This document shows positions 42,347 through 51,484 of a stretch of DNA of 64,000 nt, piece by piece. A model generated the notes under the pieces. The model was not told where the DNA came from and searched no databases. It saw only the letters and a list, made by a program, of their open reading frames with translations. A program made the position numbers and the translations under genes. The DNA is from an uncultured bacterium (GTDB lineage Bacteria; CSSED10-310; CALFER01), in assembly GCA_937951895.1 (NCBI GenBank), contig CALFER010000035.1, positions 1-64,000 of the forward strand, in the 5' to 3' direction. The first letter of the stretch is position 1; every line of letters begins with the position of its first letter.

Positions 42347-43704
42347 CAGAGTGCCTCCACTGCAGCGTGTTGTCGATAGTCATCGTATCGATCGATCATC
42401 CCCGATTCGGACAGCAGCCCGGCGAGAGCCGTCACGTGCTGGTACGCGGCCAGATAGCGTTCAAGCTCGGCGGCGGACAGCAGGTTCTGTGCATCGACGA
42501 CTTCCAGAGACGTGCCCATCCCGGCAGCGAACGCGCGTTCCCGAACCCGGAGATTTTCCCGTGCCGTCTCGATTGACGAGCTCAATGCATCAAATTGCTC
42601 GGCCGCCTTTGCCGCCTCCGTATAATGCTTTTCGACCAATGCCCGGATGTCCCGATCGGATTGCTCCCGGATGTGTTCGATCCGGTTGAGTTGATGTCCG
42701 GCAGCAGCGACACGATGATTCCGCTCGAACCCGTCGAAGATGTTCCAGGTCAGACCGATTCCCGCCGACCAGTCCGGATCAAGCATGGTCAGGTCGTCGA
42801 CGAACAGTTCGCGGTTCCCGAACAGGTAGACAGTCGGCAGCCATTGCCCGATCTCGGCTCGTCGCGCACATCGCGCCAGGTCTACGGTCTCCTCAAGCTG
42901 TTTCAGGGCGGAGTTTCCTGCAAGAGCGCTCCGGGTATAGGTTTCGAGCGGATCAAGTGCGGCGACGAAGAGTGGGGATGAGACATCCGTCGCGTCGCTT
43001 CCGATCAGGCTCGAGAGTGCTGTTGTCGCCAGGAGCACATCGCGTCTTGCCGCTTTCACCTCACGATCCGCTTCCGATGCCGCCATCTCGGCATGCAGGC
43101 GCTCGACTTTTGCAATCATTCCGGCGGTTTCGAGTTTTCGGGCCTGATCGAAGCGCCGCCGCGAGCCATCGGCAACATCCGTGTAAACATCGAGTGCTTT
43201 CCGGGCCAGAGCTAATGCGTAGTATCGCCGGACGAGTTCATTCTGGAGGTTTTCTTCTACCTGCTGCCGGTGCGTCCGCGATATTTCCGCGCGAACATCC
43301 GCCGCCCGGATCGCTTCATGGATTCGGCCGCCGGCAAACAGCGGCCATTCGACGTTGAGTGAACCGCGGTTGAACGACGCCTTCTGCACATCCATCTCGA
43401 ACGAGGGAACGGCCGAATCCGGGATCTGGGGATGAAGCGCGAGCATCACGGAGCGGATCGGATTCAGATCGATTTGCACATCATCATTCATCCGGATATG
43501 CATAGCGTTCAATTGAACGGAGGGGTAGCGAAGCGATTTCGTTGCGTTGGCGTCTTCGGTTGCCTGCAACACGCTGTCCCTCGCAGCCGCGAGAGTTCCG
43601 TTATGCTGCAGCATCAGAGACCGTGCGAGTTCGAGGCTCAGTGTATCGGCGAAAGCGGGGAAGGTCAGGAGCAGCATGATCGGCGTGATCTTGAGGTGTT
43701 TCAT
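42346..43704 (-). CDS. TolC-family outer-membrane efflux protein
   Basis: A 452-residue protein with a signal peptide (MKHLKITPIMLLLTFPAFA) and the two duplicated helical-hairpin/strand halves of the OEP family (SLELARSLMLQHNGTLAAARDS, FNRGSLNVEWPLFAGGRIHEAI, then IGLTWNIFDGFERNH). It is not lipidated. It forms a trimeric outer-membrane exit duct for the ABC-2 exporter. It overlaps the regulator gene by four bases. Confidence 0.9.
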   Translation of the reverse strand: MKHLKITPIMLLLTFPAFADTLSLELARSLMLQHNGTLAAARDSVLQATEDANATKSLRYPSVQLNAMHIRMNDDVQIDLNPIRSVMLALHPQIPDSAVPSFEMDVQKASFNRGSLNVEWPLFAGGRIHEAIRAADVRAEISRTHRQQVEENLQNELVRRYYALALARKALDVYTDVADGSRRRFDQARKLETAGMIAKVERLHAEMAASEADREVKAARRDVLLATTALSSLIGSDATDVSSPLFVAALDPLETYTRSALAGNSALKQLEETVDLARCARRAEIGQWLPTVYLFGNRELFVDDLTMLDPDWSAGIGLTWNIFDGFERNHRVAAAGHQLNRIEHIREQSDRDIRALVEKHYTEAAKAAEQFDALSSSIETARENLRVRERAFAAGMGTSLEVVDAQNLLSAAELERYLAAYQHVTALAGLLSESGMIDRYDDYRQHAAVEAL

Positions 43705-44291
43705 TCCGACCTCCCGGGGTTCAGCGTCAATCCATCGAACAGAAGGTTGATCAGGTTGGCGAGTGACTCGTCCTGATCGATTCCGGTGCCGGGGATGAAG
43801 GTGATGGCGACATGCTGAAGAGCACCCTGGATGGCGGATGCCGCGAGGTCGACGTGAACCGGTCTGATTTCACGACGTTCGATGCCGGTTTTCAGAATGT
43901 CGGCGATCAGGTCGGATTCGCGCTTCAGGTAGAGTCGTCGACGCATCACGAAGAACCCCTGGAGTTCGTCGGCGATTTCCTCCCGGACGCGATACAGGCG
44001 TGCCAGGGTCACGAGTTGGCCGATTTTGGTCTGGGCCAGGCGGATCAGCTTCATGCGCGTGGATGGTTCGGAATCGGTGGCGTGGTTCAGCGCGTCGATG
44101 ATTCTGGTTTCCTCGCGCTCGAAAACCGCATGAATCAGTTGGTTTTTGCCTTTGGGGAAGTGGTGGTAGAAGGCGCTTTTGACGACGCCGAGTTGATCGG
44201 CGAGAGCGGACAGGGAGAAACGGCGGATGCCGGAGTGGATGATGAGGGGGAGTGCGGCATCGAGAATATGGTTTATGGACAAGGTGGTCAT
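43701..44291 (-). CDS. TetR-family repressor of the efflux operon
   Basis: A 196-residue protein. The N-terminal HTH is typical: ILDAALPLIIHSGIRRFSLSALADQLGVVKSAFYHHFPKG (residues about 8-47, shown here as the domain extent) with the YHHF recognition end. The C-terminal half is a helical ligand-binding and dimerisation domain. It is the first gene of the operon, so it is co-transcribed with the pump it probably controls. A palindrome 50 bp upstream of its ATG is the likely operator, giving autoregulation that is relieved by an exported compound. Confidence 0.92.
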   Translation of the reverse strand: MTTLSINHILDAALPLIIHSGIRRFSLSALADQLGVVKSAFYHHFPKGKNQLIHAVFEREETRIIDALNHATDSEPSTRMKLIRLAQTKIGQLVTLARLYRVREEIADELQGFFVMRRRLYLKRESDLIADILKTGIERREIRPVHVDLAASAIQGALQHVAITFIPGTGIDQDESLANLINLLFDGLTLNPGRSE

Positions 44292-44341
44292 GAGCGTCTC
44301 CTGGTGACCGGGTTGAGTTCAAGTCGTCCATTTTGAACGCT

Positions 44342-44358
44342 TGAACGTTTCGTTCAAT
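44342..44358. promoter_or_regulatory. Putative TetR-type operator palindrome
   Basis: TTGAACGTTTCGTTCAA is a perfect 7-bp inverted repeat around TTT. A further half-site TTGAACG stands at 44334-44340. It lies 43-67 bp upstream of the tetR start codon, where an autorepressor should bind. Confidence 0.6.
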
Positions 44359-44584
44359 TATTTAGTTCCGGATGAATGACTTGTCAAGGGGAATATGCGG
44401 TGCGGCCGCGATGCCGGGATGAATCCCGAGATCACGAACCTGCATGGCAACTGGGACACGATGATGTTCGGCTGGCATGACGGATCGTGGCGTACGGAGA
44501 GTCCCGGCGATTGACATGTAATCGATAACCTTATATAAGTAAAGAGATTGGTGTGCAGATGAAATCACGAGCGAAGGAGGGTCT

Positions 44585-46132
44585 ATGAACGGATATCCGA
44601 ATTCGAGGATGGGTGTCATTCTGTGTTGCCTCTGTATCGGATGCCTGAATGCACATGCAGGAATTCTGACTGTGGATATCGCGGATCCCTCGTGTGTTGC
44701 GATTTCCGGCCAACCCGATCCGTATGCCGTCGTCTACTGCAACATCGAATCGGCGGTAACCGATTCCGTTTCAGGGGACGTCATTCAGGTGTACGCCGGA
44801 ACGTATACGCCGACGGGCGGCCGCATCATTCTCGACAAGTCGATTACCCTGCAGGCCCACCCCAGCCTCGGTGTATCCGGTCCGCATCCTCAGGTGCGTC
44901 CCAAAATCATGGCGACGTACACCAGTTATACGAATTGCGCGATTCAGATCGCGGCGAATGACTGTGTGGTGGACGGATTTGAAATCGAAGGTGTATACGG
45001 CGGCGGGCATTACATCCTGGGAGATTACGGCGCTGCCATGAACGGGTGGACCGTTCGCAATTGCGATATTCACCATGCCCGGAACTGTATCCGCCCGGTT
45101 GGCAACACCATCACGATCGAATGCAACGATCTGCATGAAACCGAATCGGATCTGATCAATGCCGAATACGGTGCATGCTACGGTTTAACCGTGACCCACA
45201 ACTGGCTGCACTCGCATCACACGAATTCCGGCGCCAAACCGGCCGGAATTACCTACAATTGCAGTTCGACCACGCCCGGAGCCTGGGCGGACGTGGACTT
45301 TTCCTATAACTACTGCTGGGCAAGTCGCACCTTTGTGGACTTTCAGAACAATGGAGGGTTGTCGCCGGCCAACACCGTATCGATCAGTCACAACACGGTC
45401 GACTGGTGGATCGGAGCGTTGCCTGACCCGGTCCAGGCATCCGATCTGGCTCAGCAGATGTCTCTCGCTTGGTGGACCGGATCGGGGAACTGGAATGGTC
45501 CGAATTTCAGCATTCGGGACAATCTCATGACGCGTCAGAAATGGTACATGGTCGTGGATACGGATCTGCTGCTGCAAGGTCCGATTACACTCGTAAACTG
45601 CCTGTTCTGGCAGTGGTATCTGGTCGATGCGTACTATCCGTCGTCCGCGTCCGATCACGAGTATCCGGGACCTCGCGGGGCGGTCGGATGGGACGAGATG
45701 GGTGCGGGGAACGAGTTCGTCATGACGGGATGCATTACCTCGGATCCGGCATATGCATCGACAGGTGTGAGACCCGATGAATACTACGCGTTGGCCGGGC
45801 CGGATTCGCCGGCGTATCAGGCTGCGACGGACGGCACGAACATCGGTGCATGGCAGGGCATCTTCGCGCCGACAGAAACACCCACCGAGATTCCCAGCGA
45901 CACTCCGACGATCACTCCGACCGACACAGAGACCCCGACTCCGACGGAAACCCCGCCTCCGACGGATACCCCCACGGTCACTCCGACGGACACGCCCTCA
46001 CCGACTCCCACGAGCGGAACACCGACAGCCACTCCGACTGCTCTTCCGGTGCCCGCGACCGGTTCGGGGGGAGTTGCTGTCCTGCTGTTGGCACTGACTG
46101 CATGGATCGGACTGGCGTCGCGAAAGCGGTGA
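44585..46132 (+). CDS. Secreted parallel beta-helix protein with Thr/Pro linker and C-terminal sorting tail
   Basis: Start at ATG 44585 behind GAAGGAGGG. The product is 515 residues with a signal peptide ending LNAHA. The body is a right-handed beta-helix of the pectate-lyase-like type with NxxI/NC repeats (MNGWTVRNCDIHHARNC, VSISHNTVDWW, FSIRDNLMTRQ). A Thr/Pro/Glu linker (about 430-485) leads to LPVPATGSGG, a hydrophobic helix and the terminal ASRKR. That tail matches exosortase-type C-terminal sorting signals and resembles the tail embedded in the Rhs protein. It is probably surface-displayed and carbohydrate-directed; no catalytic residues can be assigned. Confidence 0.85.
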   Translation: MNGYPNSRMGVILCCLCIGCLNAHAGILTVDIADPSCVAISGQPDPYAVVYCNIESAVTDSVSGDVIQVYAGTYTPTGGRIILDKSITLQAHPSLGVSGPHPQVRPKIMATYTSYTNCAIQIAANDCVVDGFEIEGVYGGGHYILGDYGAAMNGWTVRNCDIHHARNCIRPVGNTITIECNDLHETESDLINAEYGACYGLTVTHNWLHSHHTNSGAKPAGITYNCSSTTPGAWADVDFSYNYCWASRTFVDFQNNGGLSPANTVSISHNTVDWWIGALPDPVQASDLAQQMSLAWWTGSGNWNGPNFSIRDNLMTRQKWYMVVDTDLLLQGPITLVNCLFWQWYLVDAYYPSSASDHEYPGPRGAVGWDEMGAGNEFVMTGCITSDPAYASTGVRPDEYYALAGPDSPAYQAATDGTNIGAWQGIFAPTETPTEIPSDTPTITPTDTETPTPTETPPPTDTPTVTPTDTPSPTPTSGTPTATPTALPVPATGSGGVAVLLLALTAWIGLASRKR

Positions 46133-46192
46133 GCCGCAGAGTCGGCAGTCGTATGGTTGATCGACGGAGATCCGGGGAGCGGCAGTACCGGA

Positions 46193-47587
46193 TTATCGAA
46201 AACTGAACGAGACGCAGTCGAAACTGCCCACCATTTCGGAAGTTTCCGGCCTGAGCATCGCGCCCCAGAACCGGATATCATCGCCCTGTCCCGCACCGTC
46301 CGGCCAGACAAAGTCGAGGATGAAAAAGTAACTCATCTGCTGGTCGAGGAGCGTGATGGATTTGCAGCATGGCGTCCGGGTCCAGTCCGGATAGAACCAG
46401 TAAGTCCCCTCGATATCCAGAATTGTATACAAATCGAGATTTTCGCCGGTGGGGCCTGAACACAGCGCGCGGAGTTTGAAGGGATCCCCGGCGTGAAACT
46501 CCGAATTGTTCAAAATCAAATCAACACCGGGGTTTGTCGGTGTGGGTGTCGGTGCGGGAGGGTTTGAAGGATAGTGATAGCCCATGTCGACTGTTCCGTC
46601 ATCGGATACCGCGGTCGTGTTCGTGGTCAGTTGACTCATGCACAGGGGATCGGCCTGCCACGGATCACATGTTGATTCGGCGGTATCGTTGCCGGCATTG
46701 ATACAGGGACTGTCCTCGATCTGACCTCCGGCGAGACTGCTCAGATACAACCCGCCGAGCGGTCCGGTGACGAATTTCGGATCCTGGCAGATATTGCCTT
46801 CTCCCGACCAGCCGCACTGAGTGTTCGAGTATTGGATGCTGAACGCGGTGTCTTCGGCTCCTCCGATATCACCCGGCCAGAGAATGCAGTTTCGCATGTA
46901 GATGTAGCTGTCGACATATCCTCCGACCGATCCCTGGATCGTGCAGTTGGTGAATTTCACATCACCTGCGAAATACACGAAAACGGAGCCGGAGACGATG
47001 CAGTTGAAGCCGGCGATACTTCCGTACACATCGGAGTAAATCGCGGTGTCCGGGTTGGTGATCCTGCAATCAAGAGCTTGAATGGATGCTGAATTGGCAT
47101 AGATCCCGGTCATGACATCGTCCCGGATGACGCAATTCTTGACAAGACATGCATTCTGTTTGTTGTAAGCATACACACCGATCCAGTTGTTCTCGAGGAG
47201 GCACCCGTCGATGGTCCCTCCGCCACCTCCCATCACGGCGGCGTACCCCCATTCTTCCTGCGAATGTGTGATGGTGAATCCCCGGAATACCGATTCGGGT
47301 GGACCGGCGAAGAGTCCGCTTCCCGACAACTGGCAGTCGATGATACAGGATTCATAACCGTTTTCGGACTGAACGATCAGCTGTTTGTTTCCCATCGTGA
47401 TATTCCGGTTCCCCTCACCCGAGAACGTACCGTCTGCGACGAGAACGGTGTCTCCGTCGACCGCGGCGTCGATGCCGGCTTGAATCGTCGGATAATCGAG
47501 AGGGACTGAGATGGTGGCGGCATGCAACCCGCAGGGGATGCATCCGACGAGTGTCAGGGCGATCAGGATCAGGATGGATTGTTTCAT
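46193..47587 (-). CDS. Secreted parallel beta-helix protein with recurrent C-terminal module
   Basis: Start at ATG 47587 after CCGGAGGCTATACG. The product is 464 residues with a signal peptide (MKQSILILIALTLVGCIPCGLHA). The N-terminal TISVPLDYPTIQAGIDAAVDGD is a typical beta-helix entry; turns such as FRGFTITHSQ, NCVIRDDVMTGIYAN and FTNCTIQGSVGG follow. A short Pro/Thr linker precedes the module (EFHAGDPFKLRALC, YWFYPDW, LDFVWPDGAG, RFWGAML). It is closely similar in plan to the protein at 58.9-60.6 kb. Secreted; the role may be polysaccharide binding or cleavage. It is convergent with the previous beta-helix gene. Confidence 0.87.
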   Translation of the reverse strand: MKQSILILIALTLVGCIPCGLHAATISVPLDYPTIQAGIDAAVDGDTVLVADGTFSGEGNRNITMGNKQLIVQSENGYESCIIDCQLSGSGLFAGPPESVFRGFTITHSQEEWGYAAVMGGGGGTIDGCLLENNWIGVYAYNKQNACLVKNCVIRDDVMTGIYANSASIQALDCRITNPDTAIYSDVYGSIAGFNCIVSGSVFVYFAGDVKFTNCTIQGSVGGYVDSYIYMRNCILWPGDIGGAEDTAFSIQYSNTQCGWSGEGNICQDPKFVTGPLGGLYLSSLAGGQIEDSPCINAGNDTAESTCDPWQADPLCMSQLTTNTTAVSDDGTVDMGYHYPSNPPAPTPTPTNPGVDLILNNSEFHAGDPFKLRALCSGPTGENLDLYTILDIEGTYWFYPDWTRTPCCKSITLLDQQMSYFFILDFVWPDGAGQGDDIRFWGAMLRPETSEMVGSFDCVSFSFR

Positions 47588-47857
47588 CGTATAGCCTCCG
47601 GCGCGGAATGAGAAGGGTTGATGCGTGGTCCTTCGATAGATAATGAGTGCGCAGGGCGGTGTTTTCGTGCAATCAGAGGGGGGATCGCATGGGTTCGCAT
47701 TTCCGATGCGAACAGGGCGAACTCGCAGGAATCGCCATTGCCGAACGCGGCATTGGAATCGAATGCAATAAATTCGTTTGCTCTTCACTCATGTTAATTG
47801 AAGTATGTGAATCGGAAAAGGATCATGATCGTTGAATCGGAGAGGAGGGTTCCCGGG

Positions 47858-48133
47858 ATGTTGATGCGAATGGGAATCGTCCTGGCCGTTATCGGTTTGA
47901 TCGGTTGCGGATCGGTTTCGGCTGCTTTTGAATACTGTGTCGACACATCCGGTCCGTGGCACTGGATGTATCCGTTTCCCTTGAGACACTCGCTGCATGA
48001 TGTCTGGGCTGCTCCGGTGACCCGCGGCGGCGACGCTGGAGTCGGAGGTAAATATGAAAAGGTTTTCGAGGTATTGAAGGGTTATCGAGGGCTGATGACG
48101 GCCATCGGCCGCGTGACACCTGCACGGATCTGA
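47858..48133 (+). CDS. Truncated secreted or lipoprotein N-terminal fragment
   Basis: ATG 47858 has GAGGAGGG seven bases upstream and starts a 91-residue frame with a signal peptide (IVLAVIGLIGCGSVSAA, a possible lipobox Cys). It continues PWHWMYPFPLRHSLHDVWAAP, which resembles the first blade of secreted BNR or propeller-type proteins. After that the sequence loses character and the frame ends inside the convergent MutL/GlmL gene. It is probably the 5' remnant of a longer gene; expression is uncertain. Confidence 0.45.
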   Translation: MLMRMGIVLAVIGLIGCGSVSAAFEYCVDTSGPWHWMYPFPLRHSLHDVWAAPVTRGGDAGVGGKYEKVFEVLKGYRGLMTAIGRVTPARI

Positions 48134-50937
48134 GTACGGCCGCGCAGACTGGCGATCCGACCTTCCATTTCTTTTAAAAAACGGAAGTCGCTTTCAAGCA
48201 TGTCGACTGTGCCGAAGCCTTCAGTCAGGATCACGGTCAGAGGAATGTCCTCGTCTCCTGTCAGGGCCACGCTGATTTCCCGGCCACTGAAGGCCACCCA
48301 TTCGGCATTTCGGATCGACGGTATGATCACCCCCCGGACTCCGGCGCTTGCACAGTCCGACAGAAACCGTGCATCAACCGGTTGGGGATAGATCACTATC
48401 CGGTTCTGCAGCTCGGCGTTCAGATGGTCCGAATCGTGTAGTACATGCAGCGTTCCGCTCGTATCCTTGCCGAAACCGATGATCCCGTGCAAAACGACGC
48501 CCTGTCCTTCGACCAGCGCAGACCAGTTTTCTTTTACGTGCGTAATCGTTCCCGACACAAACGATTCCATTCGAACGGGTTCGAGATCGTATTGGATCAC
48601 AATTGTCCCATCGGTAGTGTTGATTGTCTGAAGAGTGCCTGTTTTCGGTGATGTAATCAGCGGTTTCCCTGGAGCCAGTTTCACGAGCGATTGCCCGGCC
48701 TGGATGAAATCCCCCTGTTTGAACTTGAGGTAACCCCGAATATGGGCGGGTTTAATTCCCATCTGCCGGGCGATGTCGATTATCGTGGGCTGAAGGCTGT
48801 AATCCTGTATTTCCCTCAATATGATCATGCCATTGGCTTCGATGTGCACGATCCGTCCCCTCACCGGTGAGTAGAAATGGGTTTCTGCGGCGAGTGTGCC
48901 CCGTTTCGTTTTGAAAATCAGGTCTCCGGTGTTGATCGAATCGCCTGTCTTGACCAGAAGACCGGTTTCGATCGCTTTATGCGAGAGCGGGTAGTCGTAA
49001 CCGACCAGGTGCTGCAGGTCGATGATGAATATCAACGGCGGCGTGAAGCGGTTCTGGCCAATGAGCGTCTCAGGTGAAACCCTGTCTCCCTCCCGGACAA
49101 AAATCTCGCCCTCATACGGAAGCGCTCGAAGGAAAGCATACGAGCCGACCTGCGGTTCGCTCGCGGGCCGCCGGATCCCCGTCCGGAATTCACCCCCGGG
49201 AATCGAAAAACCGGGGACAGTATAAGCTGCCAGGGGTCTGCCGATAAAGTGTTCCTTGCGACCCCGGCAATCGAGAAGAATCGGCAGTGTGGAGCAAATA
49301 CTCACAGGGCCTTCATGGGGATGGATCCGGGTTCTTTTGCCGGGAATCACTTCAAGGTCACCACCACCCGGCAGATACCTGATTTCGCCACCGTAAACCG
49401 GCATTTCCTCCTGCGTCTTCCGGTCGACGACGGTCAGCGCCGCTTTCCCGGGACGAATCTCGCCGGTCGGAGCGATGACTGTTCCGATTTCCTTGAAACA
49501 CTCGGAAGAGAACAATTCGAGAGCCAGGTCGGGATTCTGTGTCGACAAAATGCCCATATGCGGGCTTTTAAAATGGACATCGATACCCAGGCGCGTCACG
49601 CCGACGGGTAAAAAACCATCCACGAGAATCCGGATCGCTTCTTCGTGCGATTTGGTAAACGAGATCACTCCGCCGGCTCCGATCAGCAGTTCGATGTCTG
49701 ATGCCTGAAACAAGAGCATCCGGTCTTTGCTGCTCAGCAGTTCCTGGAAAGGATCCAGCCTGTCCCGAATCCGCAATCTGTCCATGATCCCGGTTTTCAC
49801 AACGGAGAAATTCATCTCGAGATGTTGCCGCCATGCCAGCCTTATTCCTTCGACGGCTGCCGCCTGCTCTACCTGGATTTCCGTTCCGGAACCGGGCACA
49901 TAGGTCGGATTCAGCATTTTATTCGAAATGTAATCCCGGACATCGTCCACGTCATAGCTTTTCGGGAGATGCGCCATCAATGCATCGATCCCCGCTTCTG
50001 CCATGATGTTAGAAATGGAGTAACTCATCCCGATGTTGGCTGCGACTGTCCGTGAGTAACTCCCCTTGATGTTCGAGAAGATATCTGTGGTGGCTCCGCC
50101 CATGTCAACCATGACGACATTGTATCCGGTTTTTTCACTGTACAACCGGAGAATCTTCTCGACACCACTGGGTGTGGGCAGGATACCGGCAGCCATCCAG
50201 GGTTTCAGGTCTGTGTAACCGGGAGCACGTTCCATGACATTATCCATGAAGAGACGGTGGATTTTTTCCTTTGCCGGTGCCGTATTCAATTCCTGGCCCG
50301 CAGGTCTGATGTTATCGACATGATGCACTTCGAAATTGCCGGCCAGCACACTGGTGATGAAGTCGCGGGCTTTGATGTTGCCGCAGAACACGAGTGGGAT
50401 CTTTTCGTTCTGGACAAACTTCGGCGTGGGATCAGCCAGACTCAGTATTTCTGCCAGCCGGACGACGCTGGCAATGTTGCCACCATCCATGCCTCCCGCC
50501 ATCAGGATCATATCGGGATGGAGTTCCCGGATGAGACGCATTTTCTGTATCGCGGGGACACGATCATCGACGGTGAATGTCCGCAGGATCACGCCTCCCG
50601 ATCCGTTTGCCGTCAATTCCGCAGCCTTGCCGGTGTCCAGAGAGGACAGGCCGAACACCATGATCTGCAATCCGCCGCCTGCAGAACTCGTTGCCAGACA
50701 GGGGACAGATGGTACACCATCCTCTCCGGTCAGCTCTGCATGCAGGCCGTTCTGCAGCCGGTCGATCGCTCTCCGGACACCTATCTTGACATCTTCACAC
50801 GGCTTTTCGACCGTTGTCGGCACATCCGCCTGTGTCTTGAAATGCCATCTTCCGTTCAATTTTTCGAGCAGAAGCCCTTTGGTCGTGGTGCTGCCGATAT
50901 CGATGATGATGATGTGGTCTGAATCGGAAAAAGACAT
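48082..50937 (-). CDS. MutL/GlmL-family ATPase-like protein with large C-terminal extension
   Basis: Start at ATG 50937 with GGAGGCACCA upstream. The product is 951 residues. The first half is the glutamate-mutase-associated MutL (GlmL) family of the actin-like ATPase superfamily: IIDIGSTTTKGLLL (phosphate 1), DMILMAGGMDGGN, VVMVDMGGATTDIFS (phosphate 2) and LLIGAGGVIS. Family members usually end near residue 600 or earlier. Here about 350 further residues contain repeated small beta motifs (THFYSPVRGRIVHIEANGMI, LVKLAPGKPLITSPKTGTLQ, VSGTITHVKENW) that look like lipoyl/biotinyl or KOW-like barrels. GlmL often accompanies B12-dependent mutases, but none is encoded nearby. It may act as a chaperone or reactivase. 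Confidence 0.85.
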   Translation of the reverse strand: MSFSDSDHIIIIDIGSTTTKGLLLEKLNGRWHFKTQADVPTTVEKPCEDVKIGVRRAIDRLQNGLHAELTGEDGVPSVPCLATSSAGGGLQIMVFGLSSLDTGKAAELTANGSGGVILRTFTVDDRVPAIQKMRLIRELHPDMILMAGGMDGGNIASVVRLAEILSLADPTPKFVQNEKIPLVFCGNIKARDFITSVLAGNFEVHHVDNIRPAGQELNTAPAKEKIHRLFMDNVMERAPGYTDLKPWMAAGILPTPSGVEKILRLYSEKTGYNVVMVDMGGATTDIFSNIKGSYSRTVAANIGMSYSISNIMAEAGIDALMAHLPKSYDVDDVRDYISNKMLNPTYVPGSGTEIQVEQAAAVEGIRLAWRQHLEMNFSVVKTGIMDRLRIRDRLDPFQELLSSKDRMLLFQASDIELLIGAGGVISFTKSHEEAIRILVDGFLPVGVTRLGIDVHFKSPHMGILSTQNPDLALELFSSECFKEIGTVIAPTGEIRPGKAALTVVDRKTQEEMPVYGGEIRYLPGGGDLEVIPGKRTRIHPHEGPVSICSTLPILLDCRGRKEHFIGRPLAAYTVPGFSIPGGEFRTGIRRPASEPQVGSYAFLRALPYEGEIFVREGDRVSPETLIGQNRFTPPLIFIIDLQHLVGYDYPLSHKAIETGLLVKTGDSINTGDLIFKTKRGTLAAETHFYSPVRGRIVHIEANGMIILREIQDYSLQPTIIDIARQMGIKPAHIRGYLKFKQGDFIQAGQSLVKLAPGKPLITSPKTGTLQTINTTDGTIVIQYDLEPVRMESFVSGTITHVKENWSALVEGQGVVLHGIIGFGKDTSGTLHVLHDSDHLNAELQNRIVIYPQPVDARFLSDCASAGVRGVIIPSIRNAEWVAFSGREISVALTGDEDIPLTVILTEGFGTVDMLESDFRFLKEMEGRIASLRGRTQIRAGVTRPMAVISPR

Positions 50938-51012
50938 TGGTGCCTCCTGAAGCATCAATGATACTCATCTTCCACACCCATGTTCAACTGGAGGAGAAAA
51001 AACCTGGTTTGC

Positions 51013-51210
51013 ATGATTGCCGAATGGGATCTGATCCGGCAAGAGTTACCTGCATGGTATCTGCCTTGTTGCATACTGACTGGCATCCGTCCGTCAGAAC
51101 AGTGTGCGCTGACGATGGGCGGTTATTCAACACCCAACACGGCGGCACCGGGAAACTCACCGACACCTTCAGAATTGCAGGTGTGAGCAGGTCACGGAGT
51201 AAACGATAGT
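51013..51210 (+). pseudogene. Possible relic of a tyrosine recombinase (integrase)
   Basis: IRQELPAWYLPCCILTGIRPSEQCALTM (about 51025-51110) resembles the integrase segment that carries the first catalytic Arg (TGLRPSE.AL.W). A neighbouring frame continues KLTDTFRIAGVSRSRSKR. No start, no His-x-x-Arg and no catalytic Tyr are present. The rest of 50938-51484 shows nothing recognisable. Confidence 0.3.
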
Positions 51211-51484
51211 GCACCTCCTTTCAGCCCGGATACTTCCTAAAAAACGTATTATACAGCTTCAATTACAAATCATTGTGATGACGGGGAGTGGGGTTGTCGG
51301 ATAGCGGAACGTTCTTGCGAAAAGGGACTCGTGAATGACCGGGAGGATAAGGTAATTCCAGCGAAAAGTTCAAACCTTTATTGCACAAGACCGCCATCCG
51401 AGTGTCTCGAGCAGATGTACCTCCGATTCGAGAAAAAGCGTCTGCTGGAAACGGGTTCTGAGTTTCTACGGTTCATAACCTGGA

